Origin: Actinophytocola sp.
Lineage (GTDB): Bacteria; Actinomycetota; Actinomycetes; Mycobacteriales; Pseudonocardiaceae
NCBI RefSeq assembly: GCF_009379765.1
Contig: NZ_WHTD01000025.1
Span: forward strand, 1 to 64,000
Length of the DNA: 64,000 nucleotides
Direction: 5' to 3'
Made by a program: the position numbers and the translations under genes
Notes under the pieces: generated by a model
Told to the model about the DNA's origin: nothing
The model's database searches: none
The model's input: the letters and a program-made list of their open reading frames with translations, nothing else
Part shown: piece after piece, positions 20,301 through 28,048 of the stretch
Numbering within the stretch: position 1 is the stretch's first letter
How the letters are laid out: each line of letters starts with the position of its first letter

Positions 20301-20556
20301 CCCGCGCGGCGACGACCTGGGTGGCCCAGCCGAGGATCGCGCGGGCGAGCACCGCACCGGCGAGCACCCCCAGCCGCTCGCCGATGGGTGCCCCCGCCCC
20401 CCGCACGACATCCGCCAACACGGAGGCGACCGCCCACGCCTGCACGACGAGCGCCACCGCGCTGACGGCGGCGAGCACCGCACACCCGACGAGCGCCCGC
20501 CGCGCGACCCGGGACAGCCGCAGCGCGCCGAGCGGGCCGGATTGCTTGGTGGTCAT
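17317..20556 (-). CDS. cydDC: Fused CydDC-type thiol reductant ABC exporter
   Basis: Two TM domains and two NBDs in one ORF (SPSGTGKST...LSTGERQRVAVARAL; GPSGAGKST...SGGEAQRLALARAL); next to cydB-cydA. Confidence 0.88.
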   Translation of the reverse strand: MTTKQSGPLGALRLSRVARRALVGCAVLAAVSAVALVVQAWAVASVLADVVRGAGAPIGERLGVLAGAVLARAILGWATQVVAARAAAGAKAELRAVLLDRALGAGPEWIVEAGPAELTALATRGLDALDGYFTSYLPALVNAAVLPVGIGGVVLLADWPSAVVIAVTLPLVPVFAILIGLRTRDRVTQAADATGRLSAHLLELARALPILTAFRRAAGQAEAVRRASDAHRAATMGTLRIAFASALALELIATLSVALVAVTIGLRLVSGDLGLAVGLFVLILAPECYLPLRAAGAAHHASEDGLEAARRVADLPTTPATTGVPPPPGDLVVTDLTVRRRNENAPDGLSLTARPGEITRLDSPSGTGKSTLFAVLLGFTRPTGGRVQVGGADLADLDPEAWRHHLAWVPQTPTFTGATVAEEIGSADRDIAAKVAVEHLLDRPVTELSTGERQRVAVARALRRLRDGAMFLLLDEPTAHLDPATAGLVMTAVEEAAGNGAAVILASHRATPSTQDIPAAEAPASRPAATAARARARVATLLDRRLLAGAALGACALLAGVALTVTSAWLIAKAAQQPPILTLSVAVVGVRAFGLGRAVLRYLERLVTHDAAFRAAGGHRVALWRGLARNGPAHTADFPALVHDIDTVRDLTPRVLTPPLVAALVCVAAVLVQLVILPAAAFTLVIAVAAAGLGAPAVALALDRRAGSRLATGRRRIATRTLTLLDAAAELIAFGAHHRHRAAIAATDAELTRSAKREAFGAGAATLISTLGTGAAAVAGTALAATAVAGGTLDPLLAPVCALLPLALAEVLALVPPAAQHHRALRAALARTRPEEPVTRSHEYADHIELLGVDARWPGAAGPALTDVTLDVRPGTHVAVVGPSGAGKSTLLALLLGFLDADRGTAKIPRDVAWCPQEPLLAGTTVRENLRLADPDATDAQLADALRLAGIGHWAHRLDTRRAATASGGEAQRLALARALLAAPHADLVLLDEPTAHLDIPTARRVLEMISALPTTVIHVTHREEETAYADLIVEVSHGRVNSVRTAHSHGPQGSPDFDATGGDRQFSAAASGGRTALA

Positions 20557-20594
20557 GCGCTCGCCCGACCGATCACTCCACTCGCGACCCGACG

Positions 20595-20685
20595 TTGTCC
20601 ACAGGTCCGACACAGCCCCCCTGCCCAGGCGAAACTCGAATAGACTGGCGCTGAGGGGTGCCCCCGGAGTGGGCGGGGGCTTGCG
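20595..20685 (+). other. Recurring intergenic element, copy A (DnaA-box-like + TAGACTG + hairpin)
   Basis: TTGTCCACA 20595-20603; TAGACTG 20641-20647; GGGGTGCCCCCGGAGTGGGCGGGGGCTTGCG 20655-20685. Confidence 0.6.
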
Positions 20686-20719
20686 TTTCTCGAGTTCTGC
20701 ACGCGCGCGCGAGCGAGTT

Positions 20720-21727
20720 TCATGGGGTGTGGGCCTTCGGGATGTGGTGGGTTCCTATCCGCTTGCGGAAGACCCAGTAGGTCCAGCCTTGGTACACCAG
20801 CACCGCCGGCGTGCCGAACGCCGCCACCCAGGTCATCACCCGCAGGGTGTAGGGGCTCGACGCAGTGTCCGCTATGGACAGTGACCAGGCCGGGTCGAGG
20901 GTCGAGGGCAGCACGTTTGGGTAGAGGGCGCCGAACAGGGCCGTCACCGCCGCCGCCAGGGCCACCCCCAGTAGCGCGAAGGCCTGGCCCTCGCGCGCCG
21001 CCGCGAGGCGGAGCCACGCACCGGCGCCCGCGGCCGGCACCACCGCCAGCGCAACCCAGGTCCACCCCGAACCCTCGCGGAGCTGGACCACCAGCAGCAG
21101 CGCCACCAGGGGTGCCAGAGCCAGCGGCGCGACGGCCAAGGCCAACCGGCGGGCTCGCTCCCGAACGGGGCCCTCGGTCTTCAACGTGAGGAACACCGCG
21201 CCGTGGACCAGGGCGAAGCCGGCCACGCCCAACGCACCCAGCAGGGTCTCCCAGCGCAGCGCGGCGAACGGGGAGCCGACCCGGTTCCCCGCCCCGTCCA
21301 ACGGCAGGCCCAGCACGTTCCAGGACAGCACCAGGCCGACACCCAGCGCCGCCACCGCCGAGCCGGCGGTGATCACCGTGTCCCACGTGGCTCGCCAGCG
21401 CGCCGAGTCGACCTTGCCGCGGTACTCGAACGCCACGCCACGGCCGATCAGCGCCAGCAGCACCAGCAGCAGTGGCAGGTACGCGGCGCTGAACAGGCCC
21501 GCGTACCACCCCGGGAACGCCGCGAACGTCGCCCCGGCCGCGACGATCAGCCACACCTCGTTGCCGTCCCACACCGGGCCGATCGTGTTCACGAGCACCC
21601 GGCGCGACGCCTCGTCCCGGCCGAGCACCCGCAGCAGCATCCCGACGCCGAAGTCGAAGCCCTCCAGGAACAGGTAGCCGAGCCACAGCAAGGCGATGAT
21701 CAGGAACCAGACGGTCGCCAGATCCAC
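20720..21727 (-). CDS. cydB: Cytochrome bd ubiquinol oxidase subunit II
   Basis: MDLATVWFLIIALLWLGYLFLEGFDFGVGML. Confidence 0.93.
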   Translation of the reverse strand: MDLATVWFLIIALLWLGYLFLEGFDFGVGMLLRVLGRDEASRRVLVNTIGPVWDGNEVWLIVAAGATFAAFPGWYAGLFSAAYLPLLLVLLALIGRGVAFEYRGKVDSARWRATWDTVITAGSAVAALGVGLVLSWNVLGLPLDGAGNRVGSPFAALRWETLLGALGVAGFALVHGAVFLTLKTEGPVRERARRLALAVAPLALAPLVALLLVVQLREGSGWTWVALAVVPAAGAGAWLRLAAAREGQAFALLGVALAAAVTALFGALYPNVLPSTLDPAWSLSIADTASSPYTLRVMTWVAAFGTPAVLVYQGWTYWVFRKRIGTHHIPKAHTP

Positions 21728-21740
21728 GGCACACTCCCGA

Positions 21741-23213
21741 CTAGTAGGCGAACGACAGGACGTCGTCGTCGCGGCGGTCAGGCTGGGCGGGCATGACGGC
21801 GGCGATCCCGCCGCGCACGTACCGGCGAACCAGTACGAGCTCGACCACCGCCAGCACGCCGTAGACCAGCGTCAACGCGATGAGCGAGAACAGCACCTCG
21901 CCGACCGTCAGCCCGGACACGGCCTGCGCGGTGTACATCCACACACCGTCCACACCGGACGGGTTCGGCGCGACCACGAACGGCTGGCGGCCCATCTCGG
22001 TGAAGATCCAACCGAAGCTGTTGGCCAGGAACGGAGTCGCGACACCGGCGAGCGCGAGCCGCGGGAACCAGCGCGACCGTGGCACCCGGCCCCGACGGGT
22101 CAGCCACCACACGGCCACCCCGACCAGGGCGCCGACCGCGCCGAAGCCGATCATCAGCCGGAAGCCCCAGTAGGTCACCGGCAGGTTCGGCACGTAGTCG
22201 ATCGGCTTCCCGGACAGCTCCCCCAGCCGCGCGTCCACCGGGTAGAGCTCGCCGTACCGCGCCCGGTACTCCGCGACGAGGTCGTCGACGCCGCGGACCT
22301 CCGAGTCGAAGTCGCTGTTCGCCAGGAACGACAGCAACGCCGGCACGGTGACCGACTTGACGTTCTCGCAGTCCGGAGTGGACACGTCGCCCACCGCGAA
22401 GATCGAGAACCCGGCCGGCTGCTCGGTGTGGCACAACGCCTCCGCCGACGCCATCTTCATCGGCTGCTGCTGGAACATGAGCTTCGACTGCATGTCACCG
22501 CTCACCAGCAACGCGCCGAACGCCAGCACACCGACCACCGCCCCGAGCCGCAGCGACGAGCGCCACACCCCTTCGTCCGAGGTGGACTTCCACAGGTGCC
22601 ATGCGGCGATCGCGTGCGGGAACGCGCCGGCCACCGCGAACGCCCCGGCGATCGCGTGCGGGAACGCGGCCAGCACGGTCGAGTTGCCGAGCACCGCCCA
22701 GATCGACGTCAGCCGCGGCCGCCCGTCCACCAGGTCGACCCCGACCGGGTGCTGCATCCACGAGTTCGCCGCCAGGATGAAGTACGCGGACACCATGGTG
22801 GCCAGCGAGAACGCCCACCCGCACGCCAGATGCACGCGCTTGGACAACCGATCCCAACCGAAGATCCACAGCCCCAGGAACGTGGACTCCACGAAGAAGG
22901 CGACGAGCCCCTCCATCGCGAGCGGCGCACCGAACACGTCCCCGACGAACCGGGAGTACTCGCTCCAGGCCATGCCGAACTGGAACTCCTGCACGATCCC
23001 GGTGACCACGCCCATCGCGAAGTTGATCAGCAGCAGCTTGCCCCAGAACTTGGTCATCGCGAGGTAACGCGGGTTCCCCGTGCGCACCCAGACCGTCTGC
23101 ATGCCCGCGACCAGCAACGACAGGCCGATCGTCAGCGGCACCATCAGGAAGTGGTAGACGGTCGTGATGCCGAACTGCCACCGCGCGAGATCCAGGACGT
23201 CCACGGCGTCCAC
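21741..23213 (-). CDS. cydA: Cytochrome bd ubiquinol oxidase subunit I
   Basis: LDLARWQFGITTVYHFLMVPLTIGLS, GWIFTEMGRQPFVV. Confidence 0.93.
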   Translation of the reverse strand: MDAVDVLDLARWQFGITTVYHFLMVPLTIGLSLLVAGMQTVWVRTGNPRYLAMTKFWGKLLLINFAMGVVTGIVQEFQFGMAWSEYSRFVGDVFGAPLAMEGLVAFFVESTFLGLWIFGWDRLSKRVHLACGWAFSLATMVSAYFILAANSWMQHPVGVDLVDGRPRLTSIWAVLGNSTVLAAFPHAIAGAFAVAGAFPHAIAAWHLWKSTSDEGVWRSSLRLGAVVGVLAFGALLVSGDMQSKLMFQQQPMKMASAEALCHTEQPAGFSIFAVGDVSTPDCENVKSVTVPALLSFLANSDFDSEVRGVDDLVAEYRARYGELYPVDARLGELSGKPIDYVPNLPVTYWGFRLMIGFGAVGALVGVAVWWLTRRGRVPRSRWFPRLALAGVATPFLANSFGWIFTEMGRQPFVVAPNPSGVDGVWMYTAQAVSGLTVGEVLFSLIALTLVYGVLAVVELVLVRRYVRGGIAAVMPAQPDRRDDDVLSFAY

Positions 23214-23329
23214 ATTGCCGGTCGGGGCGCGGCGGCGGCAGGTCCGCGGGTCCCGGACGAACGGGACCTTGGTCCTGTGACCCGCGCAACCGCCGGCCCC
23301 GGCCGAGGAGCCGGTAGGATGGTCAGCGC

Positions 23330-23442
23330 CTGAGGGGAGTAGTTCCCGCGGTGAGCCTCGGCTCACCCGGCGAGAACATCGACATACTGACTCGCTCGCG
23401 AGTCCGGTGCCTCACCCGCGTGCCGCGGGCGAACGAGACCTC
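23330..23442 (+). ncRNA. yybP-ykoY-type manganese riboswitch aptamer
   Basis: 5' GGGGAGTAG (23334-23342) and 3' ACGAGACC with hairpins between; upstream of GDT1/TMEM165-family transporter, the expected gene class. Confidence 0.75.
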
Positions 23443-23510
23443 CGGCCGGGATGACATTTGCCCGGTCGGAGTCGTGCTGCCTCCGTCCGGGTCGGACGGA
23501 GAGGACCTCT

Positions 23511-24110
23511 GTGGGCTCCACGATGCTGGCCCTGGTGACCGCGTTCGGTCTGGTGTTCGTCGTCGAGCTACCGGACAAGACGATGATCGCCACGCTGATC
23601 CTGACCACGCGCTACCGCGGCCTGCCGGTGTTCGCCGGCGTGTCCGCGGCGTTCGCGATCCAGTGCGTGCTCGCGGCGGCGTTCGGCGGCGTGCTCACCT
23701 TGTTGCCGGACGGGGTGGTGGCCACGGTCGTGGCCGTCCTCTTCGGACTCGGTGCGGTGCTCCTGCTGCGCGAGGGGTTCGCCGGGGGCACCGATGAGGA
23801 GGACGACGACGCCGCGTCCGGACCGGCCGCGGTGCCGTTCCTGCGTGCCGCGCTGACGTCGTTCGGCGTGCTGTTCGCGGCCGAGTGGGGCGACGCATCG
23901 CAGTTCGCCACCGCGGCGCTGTCCGCGCGGTTCGGCGCGCCGGTGTGGGTCGGGCTCGGCTCGTGGTTGGCGCTGACCGCCGTGGCCGGGATCGCGGTCC
24001 TGGTCGGCGCGAAGATCCGCGGCCGGATCCGGCCGCGACTGGTGCAGCGGGTCGCGGGGTTCGTGTTCGCCGGGTTCGCGCTGTTCGCGGCCGGGTCGGT
24101 GATCGTCTAG
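23511..24110 (+). CDS. GDT1/TMEM165 (UPF0016) family putative Mn2+/Ca2+ transporter
   Basis: Two copies of E-x-G-D/E-x-P-D-K/T-type motifs: VFVVELPDKTMIATLIL and LFAAEWGDASQFATAAL. Confidence 0.85.
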   Translation: MGSTMLALVTAFGLVFVVELPDKTMIATLILTTRYRGLPVFAGVSAAFAIQCVLAAAFGGVLTLLPDGVVATVVAVLFGLGAVLLLREGFAGGTDEEDDDAASGPAAVPFLRAALTSFGVLFAAEWGDASQFATAALSARFGAPVWVGLGSWLALTAVAGIAVLVGAKIRGRIRPRLVQRVAGFVFAGFALFAAGSVIV

Positions 24111-24736
24111 CGACGCTCCCGACGCAGGGCCGTGGCCAGGTCGCCGGTGGTGTGGATCATCGCGACGAGGAAGTCGGCGAGGTGCTCGCGGGTCACGTCG
24201 ACCTCGCCGCGCAGCCAGCTCGAGAAGACCTCCATCGTGCCGCTGACCAGCGTGAACGCCCCCAGTTCCCGATCGGGTTCCGGTGCCGCGTGCGCGCCGA
24301 GCAGCTCGGCGGCCTGGTCGGCGACGATGCGCGCGAGCATCCGCAGCATGTCCTGCCGGCGGCCGCGCAGCGCCTCGTGCGAGGCGAACACGAGGTTGCC
24401 GCGGCGCGGGTCGGCGACGAAGAAGTCGATCACCGACTCGACCACCGCCCGGATCCGCGAGCCGGGGTCCGGTGCCGTGGTCGCGATGGCGCCCAGCAGG
24501 ACCCGCAGCCCTTCCTCGGCGATGCCGTCGCGGGCGGCGAGCAGCAGCGTGTCGCGGTCGGCGAAGCTCTCGTGGAAGTAGCGGTCGTTGAGCCGGGCCC
24601 GGCCGCACACCGCGCGCACGGTGACCCGCTCCCAGCCACCCTCGGCGAACAGCTCGAGCGCGGCGTCGGTCAGCGCGGCCCGCCGCCGGGCCCGGCGCTC
24701 CTCGCCGGTCGCGCCGCCGTAGGTGCGCTGCGCCAC
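24107..24736 (-). CDS. TetR-family transcriptional regulator
   Basis: N-terminal HTH ALTDAALELFAEGGWERVTVRAVCGRARLNDRYFHESFADRDTLL. Confidence 0.88.
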   Translation of the reverse strand: MAQRTYGGATGEERRARRRAALTDAALELFAEGGWERVTVRAVCGRARLNDRYFHESFADRDTLLLAARDGIAEEGLRVLLGAIATTAPDPGSRIRAVVESVIDFFVADPRRGNLVFASHEALRGRRQDMLRMLARIVADQAAELLGAHAAPEPDRELGAFTLVSGTMEVFSSWLRGEVDVTREHLADFLVAMIHTTGDLATALRRERR

Positions 24737-24838
24737 GCGCTCGTCCTCTCCGTTGACCCGCTCACCTTATCTGGTGGACACTGTCCTCAGTTCGGAATCT
24801 GGTGATAGCCGCCACCACTTTGTCCGGGGAGGTGGGCG

Positions 24839-25702
24839 ATGCGGCAGCCGATCGAGCCGGGCACCCGGCTGTGGGAGGACACCGGCCTGGTCACGTTCTC
24901 GCTGACCACCGGGGCCGCGTTCGCACTGCAGGTGATGCACCCGTCGGTGGGCGCGGTGGTCGGCGAGCACTCGGTGTTCCGCACCGACGCGATCGGCCGG
25001 GCCGAGCGCAGCATCGCGTCGGTGCTGACCTGGGTCTACGGCGGTCCGGAGGCGCTCGTGGAGGCCGACCGGCTGCGCGCGCTGCACGCCCCGCTGCGCG
25101 CCACGGACGCCGCCGGCGTGACGCACAAGGCGCTGGCGTCCGGTCCGTGGGCGTGGATCATCCTGACCGCGCCGTACGCGTACACGGTCGCGGCGCGCTA
25201 CTTCTCCCGGCGGCCACTGCGGCGCGACGAGGCCGAGCAGTTCTACGCCGAGATCCAGCAGCTGATGCGCAACCTGCACGTGGCGGAGAAGGAGATCCCG
25301 CCGACCTACGCCGACTACCTGGCCAAGTTCGACGACATCCTCGAGCACACCCTGGTCGCGCACCCGACGACCTACGAGTTCCTGGCGGCCACCCGGCGGA
25401 TCCCGCCACCACCCGCGCTGCCGCCGGTGCTGTGGCCGCTGTGGCGGGCGGCGGCGTACCTGCCGGGCCGGGTGCAGCACTTCGTCACGATCGGCACGCT
25501 GCCGCCGAAGGCCCGCGAGATCCTGGACCTGACCTGGACCGAGCGCGACGAGCGGCGGCTGCGGGCACTCGGCCGGGTGGTCGGCCTGGTGATGACCGTG
25601 CTGCCCGAGCGGCTGCGTTACCTCCCCATCGCGTACGAGGCGCGGCGGGTCGACCGGGCGCAGCGAGCGCTCCGGCGCACGCTGGCGCGGCGCCCCCGCT
25701 AG
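24839..25702 (+). CDS. Oxygenase MpaB family / DUF2236 protein
   Basis: MRQPIEPGTRLWEDTGLVTFSL..., ALQVMHPSVGAVVGEHSVF, RAERSIASVLTWVYGG. Confidence 0.8.
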   Translation: MRQPIEPGTRLWEDTGLVTFSLTTGAAFALQVMHPSVGAVVGEHSVFRTDAIGRAERSIASVLTWVYGGPEALVEADRLRALHAPLRATDAAGVTHKALASGPWAWIILTAPYAYTVAARYFSRRPLRRDEAEQFYAEIQQLMRNLHVAEKEIPPTYADYLAKFDDILEHTLVAHPTTYEFLAATRRIPPPPALPPVLWPLWRAAAYLPGRVQHFVTIGTLPPKAREILDLTWTERDERRLRALGRVVGLVMTVLPERLRYLPIAYEARRVDRAQRALRRTLARRPR

Positions 25703-25735
25703 AGCATCGACGCGCGGGTGTTCTCTCGTCGGTGG

Positions 25736-26043
25736 TCACGCGCAGGTCGCCACGCACTGGTTGCCCACCTCGGCCAGCGGAGCGCGTTGCCGCCCGCGCC
25801 AGCCGTCACCGAGCTGGCGGGCCACTTCCTCCAGGTCCTGCGGCCACGGGTCGTACACCGCCTTGACCGTGCTCCACAGTGGACTCGACGGCTCCGGGAT
25901 CACCTCGGCGAACCGCGCGACCGTGCAGGTGAGCGCCGCGCGCACCACCGTCTGTTCCCCACCCGCCCGCGTGGTAGACCGGCAGGCTCCCAGCCGGCCG
26001 GCGGCCGGAACTCGAACTCGGCCGGCAGTCCCGTCGCCACCAT
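25736..26043 (-). pseudogene. Possibly frameshifted small gene of unknown function
   Basis: N-terminal frame MVATGLPAEFEFRPPAGWEPAGLPRG then a different frame TTRAGGEQTVVRAALTCTVARFAEVIPEPSSPLWSTVKAVYDPWPQDLEEV...CVATCA*. Confidence 0.35.
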
Positions 26044-26119
26044 GACCACTCCCCCGTCCGGTCTCCCGGGGAAGTGTGCCGGGCGCACGCCGCGGCGGGC
26101 GGCCGTTGACAGCTTCCGG

Positions 26120-26815
26120 TCAGCGCAGCGCGTTGGCGACGGCCGTCGCGGCGGCCAGCACCTGCGGGCCGACCACGTCGCCGTCCAGCTCGTGGAAGGT
26201 GATCACACCGACGCTCGCGCGCAGGCCAGGCACGCCGCGGACCGGCGCCGCGATGCCGGACGCGCCCTGCTGCAGCTCGCCGGCCGTGGCGATCCAGCCG
26301 GGGGTCTCGTCCCGCAGACCGATCGCCTTGCCCGCCGCGCCGCGGCCCAGCGAGTGACGCGTCCCCACCCGGTAGGCCACGTGGTAGGTCGTCCAGGACG
26401 GCTCGATCACCGCGACCGCCTGGGCCTCCTCGCCGTCCGCGACCGTCAGGTGCGCGGTCGCACCGACACCCTCGGCGAGCTCGCGCAGCGCCGGAAGCGC
26501 GGCCAGCCGCAGCTGCGGGGTGACCTTCGCCGCCAGCCGCAGCAGGCCGAGACCCAGGCGGACCTTCGAGCCGTCGCGGCGGACCAGGCCGCGCTCCTGC
26601 AGCGGGACGAGCAGCCGGTAGATCGCCGCGCGGCTGGCGCCGATCACCGTGGCCAGCTCGCTGATCGTCGGCGCCTCGGACTCCGCGTCGGCCACCGCCT
26701 GCAGCAACGCCAGGCCCCGGTCCAGGGTCAGCGAGCTCTCCCGACCGGCCGCCGCGCCGGGCGTGCGTGCCGGCTGCGACATCGATCCCGAGATCGGGCG
26801 GATCGGGCGGGCCAT
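26120..26815 (-). CDS. IclR-family transcriptional regulator
   Basis: SSLTLDRGLALLQAVADAESEAPTISELATVIGASRAAIYRLLVPL; C-terminal IclR effector domain. Confidence 0.88.
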   Translation of the reverse strand: MARPIRPISGSMSQPARTPGAAAGRESSLTLDRGLALLQAVADAESEAPTISELATVIGASRAAIYRLLVPLQERGLVRRDGSKVRLGLGLLRLAAKVTPQLRLAALPALRELAEGVGATAHLTVADGEEAQAVAVIEPSWTTYHVAYRVGTRHSLGRGAAGKAIGLRDETPGWIATAGELQQGASGIAAPVRGVPGLRASVGVITFHELDGDVVGPQVLAAATAVANALR

Positions 26816-28048
26816 GTCAGCCCCCGGCCGCCGGGAGGACGGTGCCGCCACCTCGGCGAGCCCCACGACGGAGCCGTCCTCGCCGGGCGCCGTCGCGGTG
26901 ATCACCACGGTGTCGCCGTCCTCGAGGAAGGTCCGGACCGATCCGTCGGCCAGCTTGATCTTCTCCCGGCCGCCCCAGGACAGCTCCAGGAAGGAGCCGC
27001 GTTGCTCGACCTCCGGACCGGACACCGTGCCGGAGGCGAACAGGTCACCCGGCCGCACGGTCGCGCCGTTGACGGTCATGTGCGCGAGCTGCTGGGCACA
27101 CGAGTAGGACAGGTCGGAGAACTGCGGTCGGGACACGACCGTGCCGTTCCACTCCACGGCCAGCCGCAGGTCCAGCCCCCACGGCGAGTCCTCGACGAGG
27201 TAGGGCAGCCGCGGGTGGCCGGGGTCGGGCAGCGGGATCCGGGCCACCGCGAGCGCGTCCAGCGGGGTGACCCACGCCGAGATCGAGGTGGCGAACGACT
27301 TGCCGAGGAACGGGCCGAGCGGCTGGTACTCCCAGCCCTGGATGTCCCGCGCGGACCAGTCGTTGACGAGCACGACGCCGAAGATGTGGTCCGGCGCGTT
27401 GGACGTCGCCACCCTGCGCGCCACCGGGCCGCCGCACACGAAGCCGACCTCGGCCTCGACGTCCAGCCGGCCGCTCGGGCCGAACCGCGGCAACGGCGAG
27501 CCCTTGCGCTGGCCGTGCGGGCGGACGACGTCGGTGCCGGAGACGACGACCGTGCCGGACCGGCCGTGGTAGCCGACCGGCAGATGGGTCCAGTTCGGCA
27601 GCAGCGGCTCGGTGTCGGGCCGCATGATCCGGCCGACGTTCTCCGCGTGGTGACGCGAGCTGTAGAAGTCCACGTAGTCGCCGACCGTGAACGGCAGCAG
27701 CATGCGCAGGTCGGCGAGCGGCAGCAACCGCGCGCCGGCCGGCTTCCCGGAGCCGGTCACCAGGTCGGTCAGCCGCGCCCGCAGCGCGCTCCACTCGGCG
27801 CGGGTGGCGGCCAGCAGCGGGTCGAGCGAGGTGCCGGTCACCAGGTCCGCGAGCCGGCCGAGCTCACCGGCGACCGACCGCAGCGGCAGCGCGTGGTCGC
27901 CGACGCGCACCGCGACCTGCGGCCCGTCGCCGGCGCCGGCCACGCCGCCGTTCGCGCTGCCGGCCACACCGTCCACGACGCCGTACGGAAGCGTTTGCGG
28001 CCCGAACGGCTTCTTCCGGTCGAACTCCGGATCGCGGACCCAGCTCAT
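26816..28048 (-). CDS. fahA: Fumarylacetoacetase; the frame has no stop before IclR (see finding)
   Basis: MSWVRDPEFDRKKPFGPQTLPYGVV, YVDFYSSRHHAENVGRIMRP, LVNDWSARDIQGWEYQPLGPFLGKSF. Confidence 0.9.

Noticed and set aside
16172-20485. 1437-aa minus-strand ORF joining the histidine kinase to an N-terminal extension
   Set aside because: Extension is the wrong frame of cydDC; kinase start is MEPDLAARALG at 17308
17566-20643. 1025-aa plus-strand ORF opposite cydDC
   Set aside because: Mirror ORF typical of >70% GC DNA; low-complexity Arg/Gly/Glu-rich translation, while the minus strand has clear ABC domains
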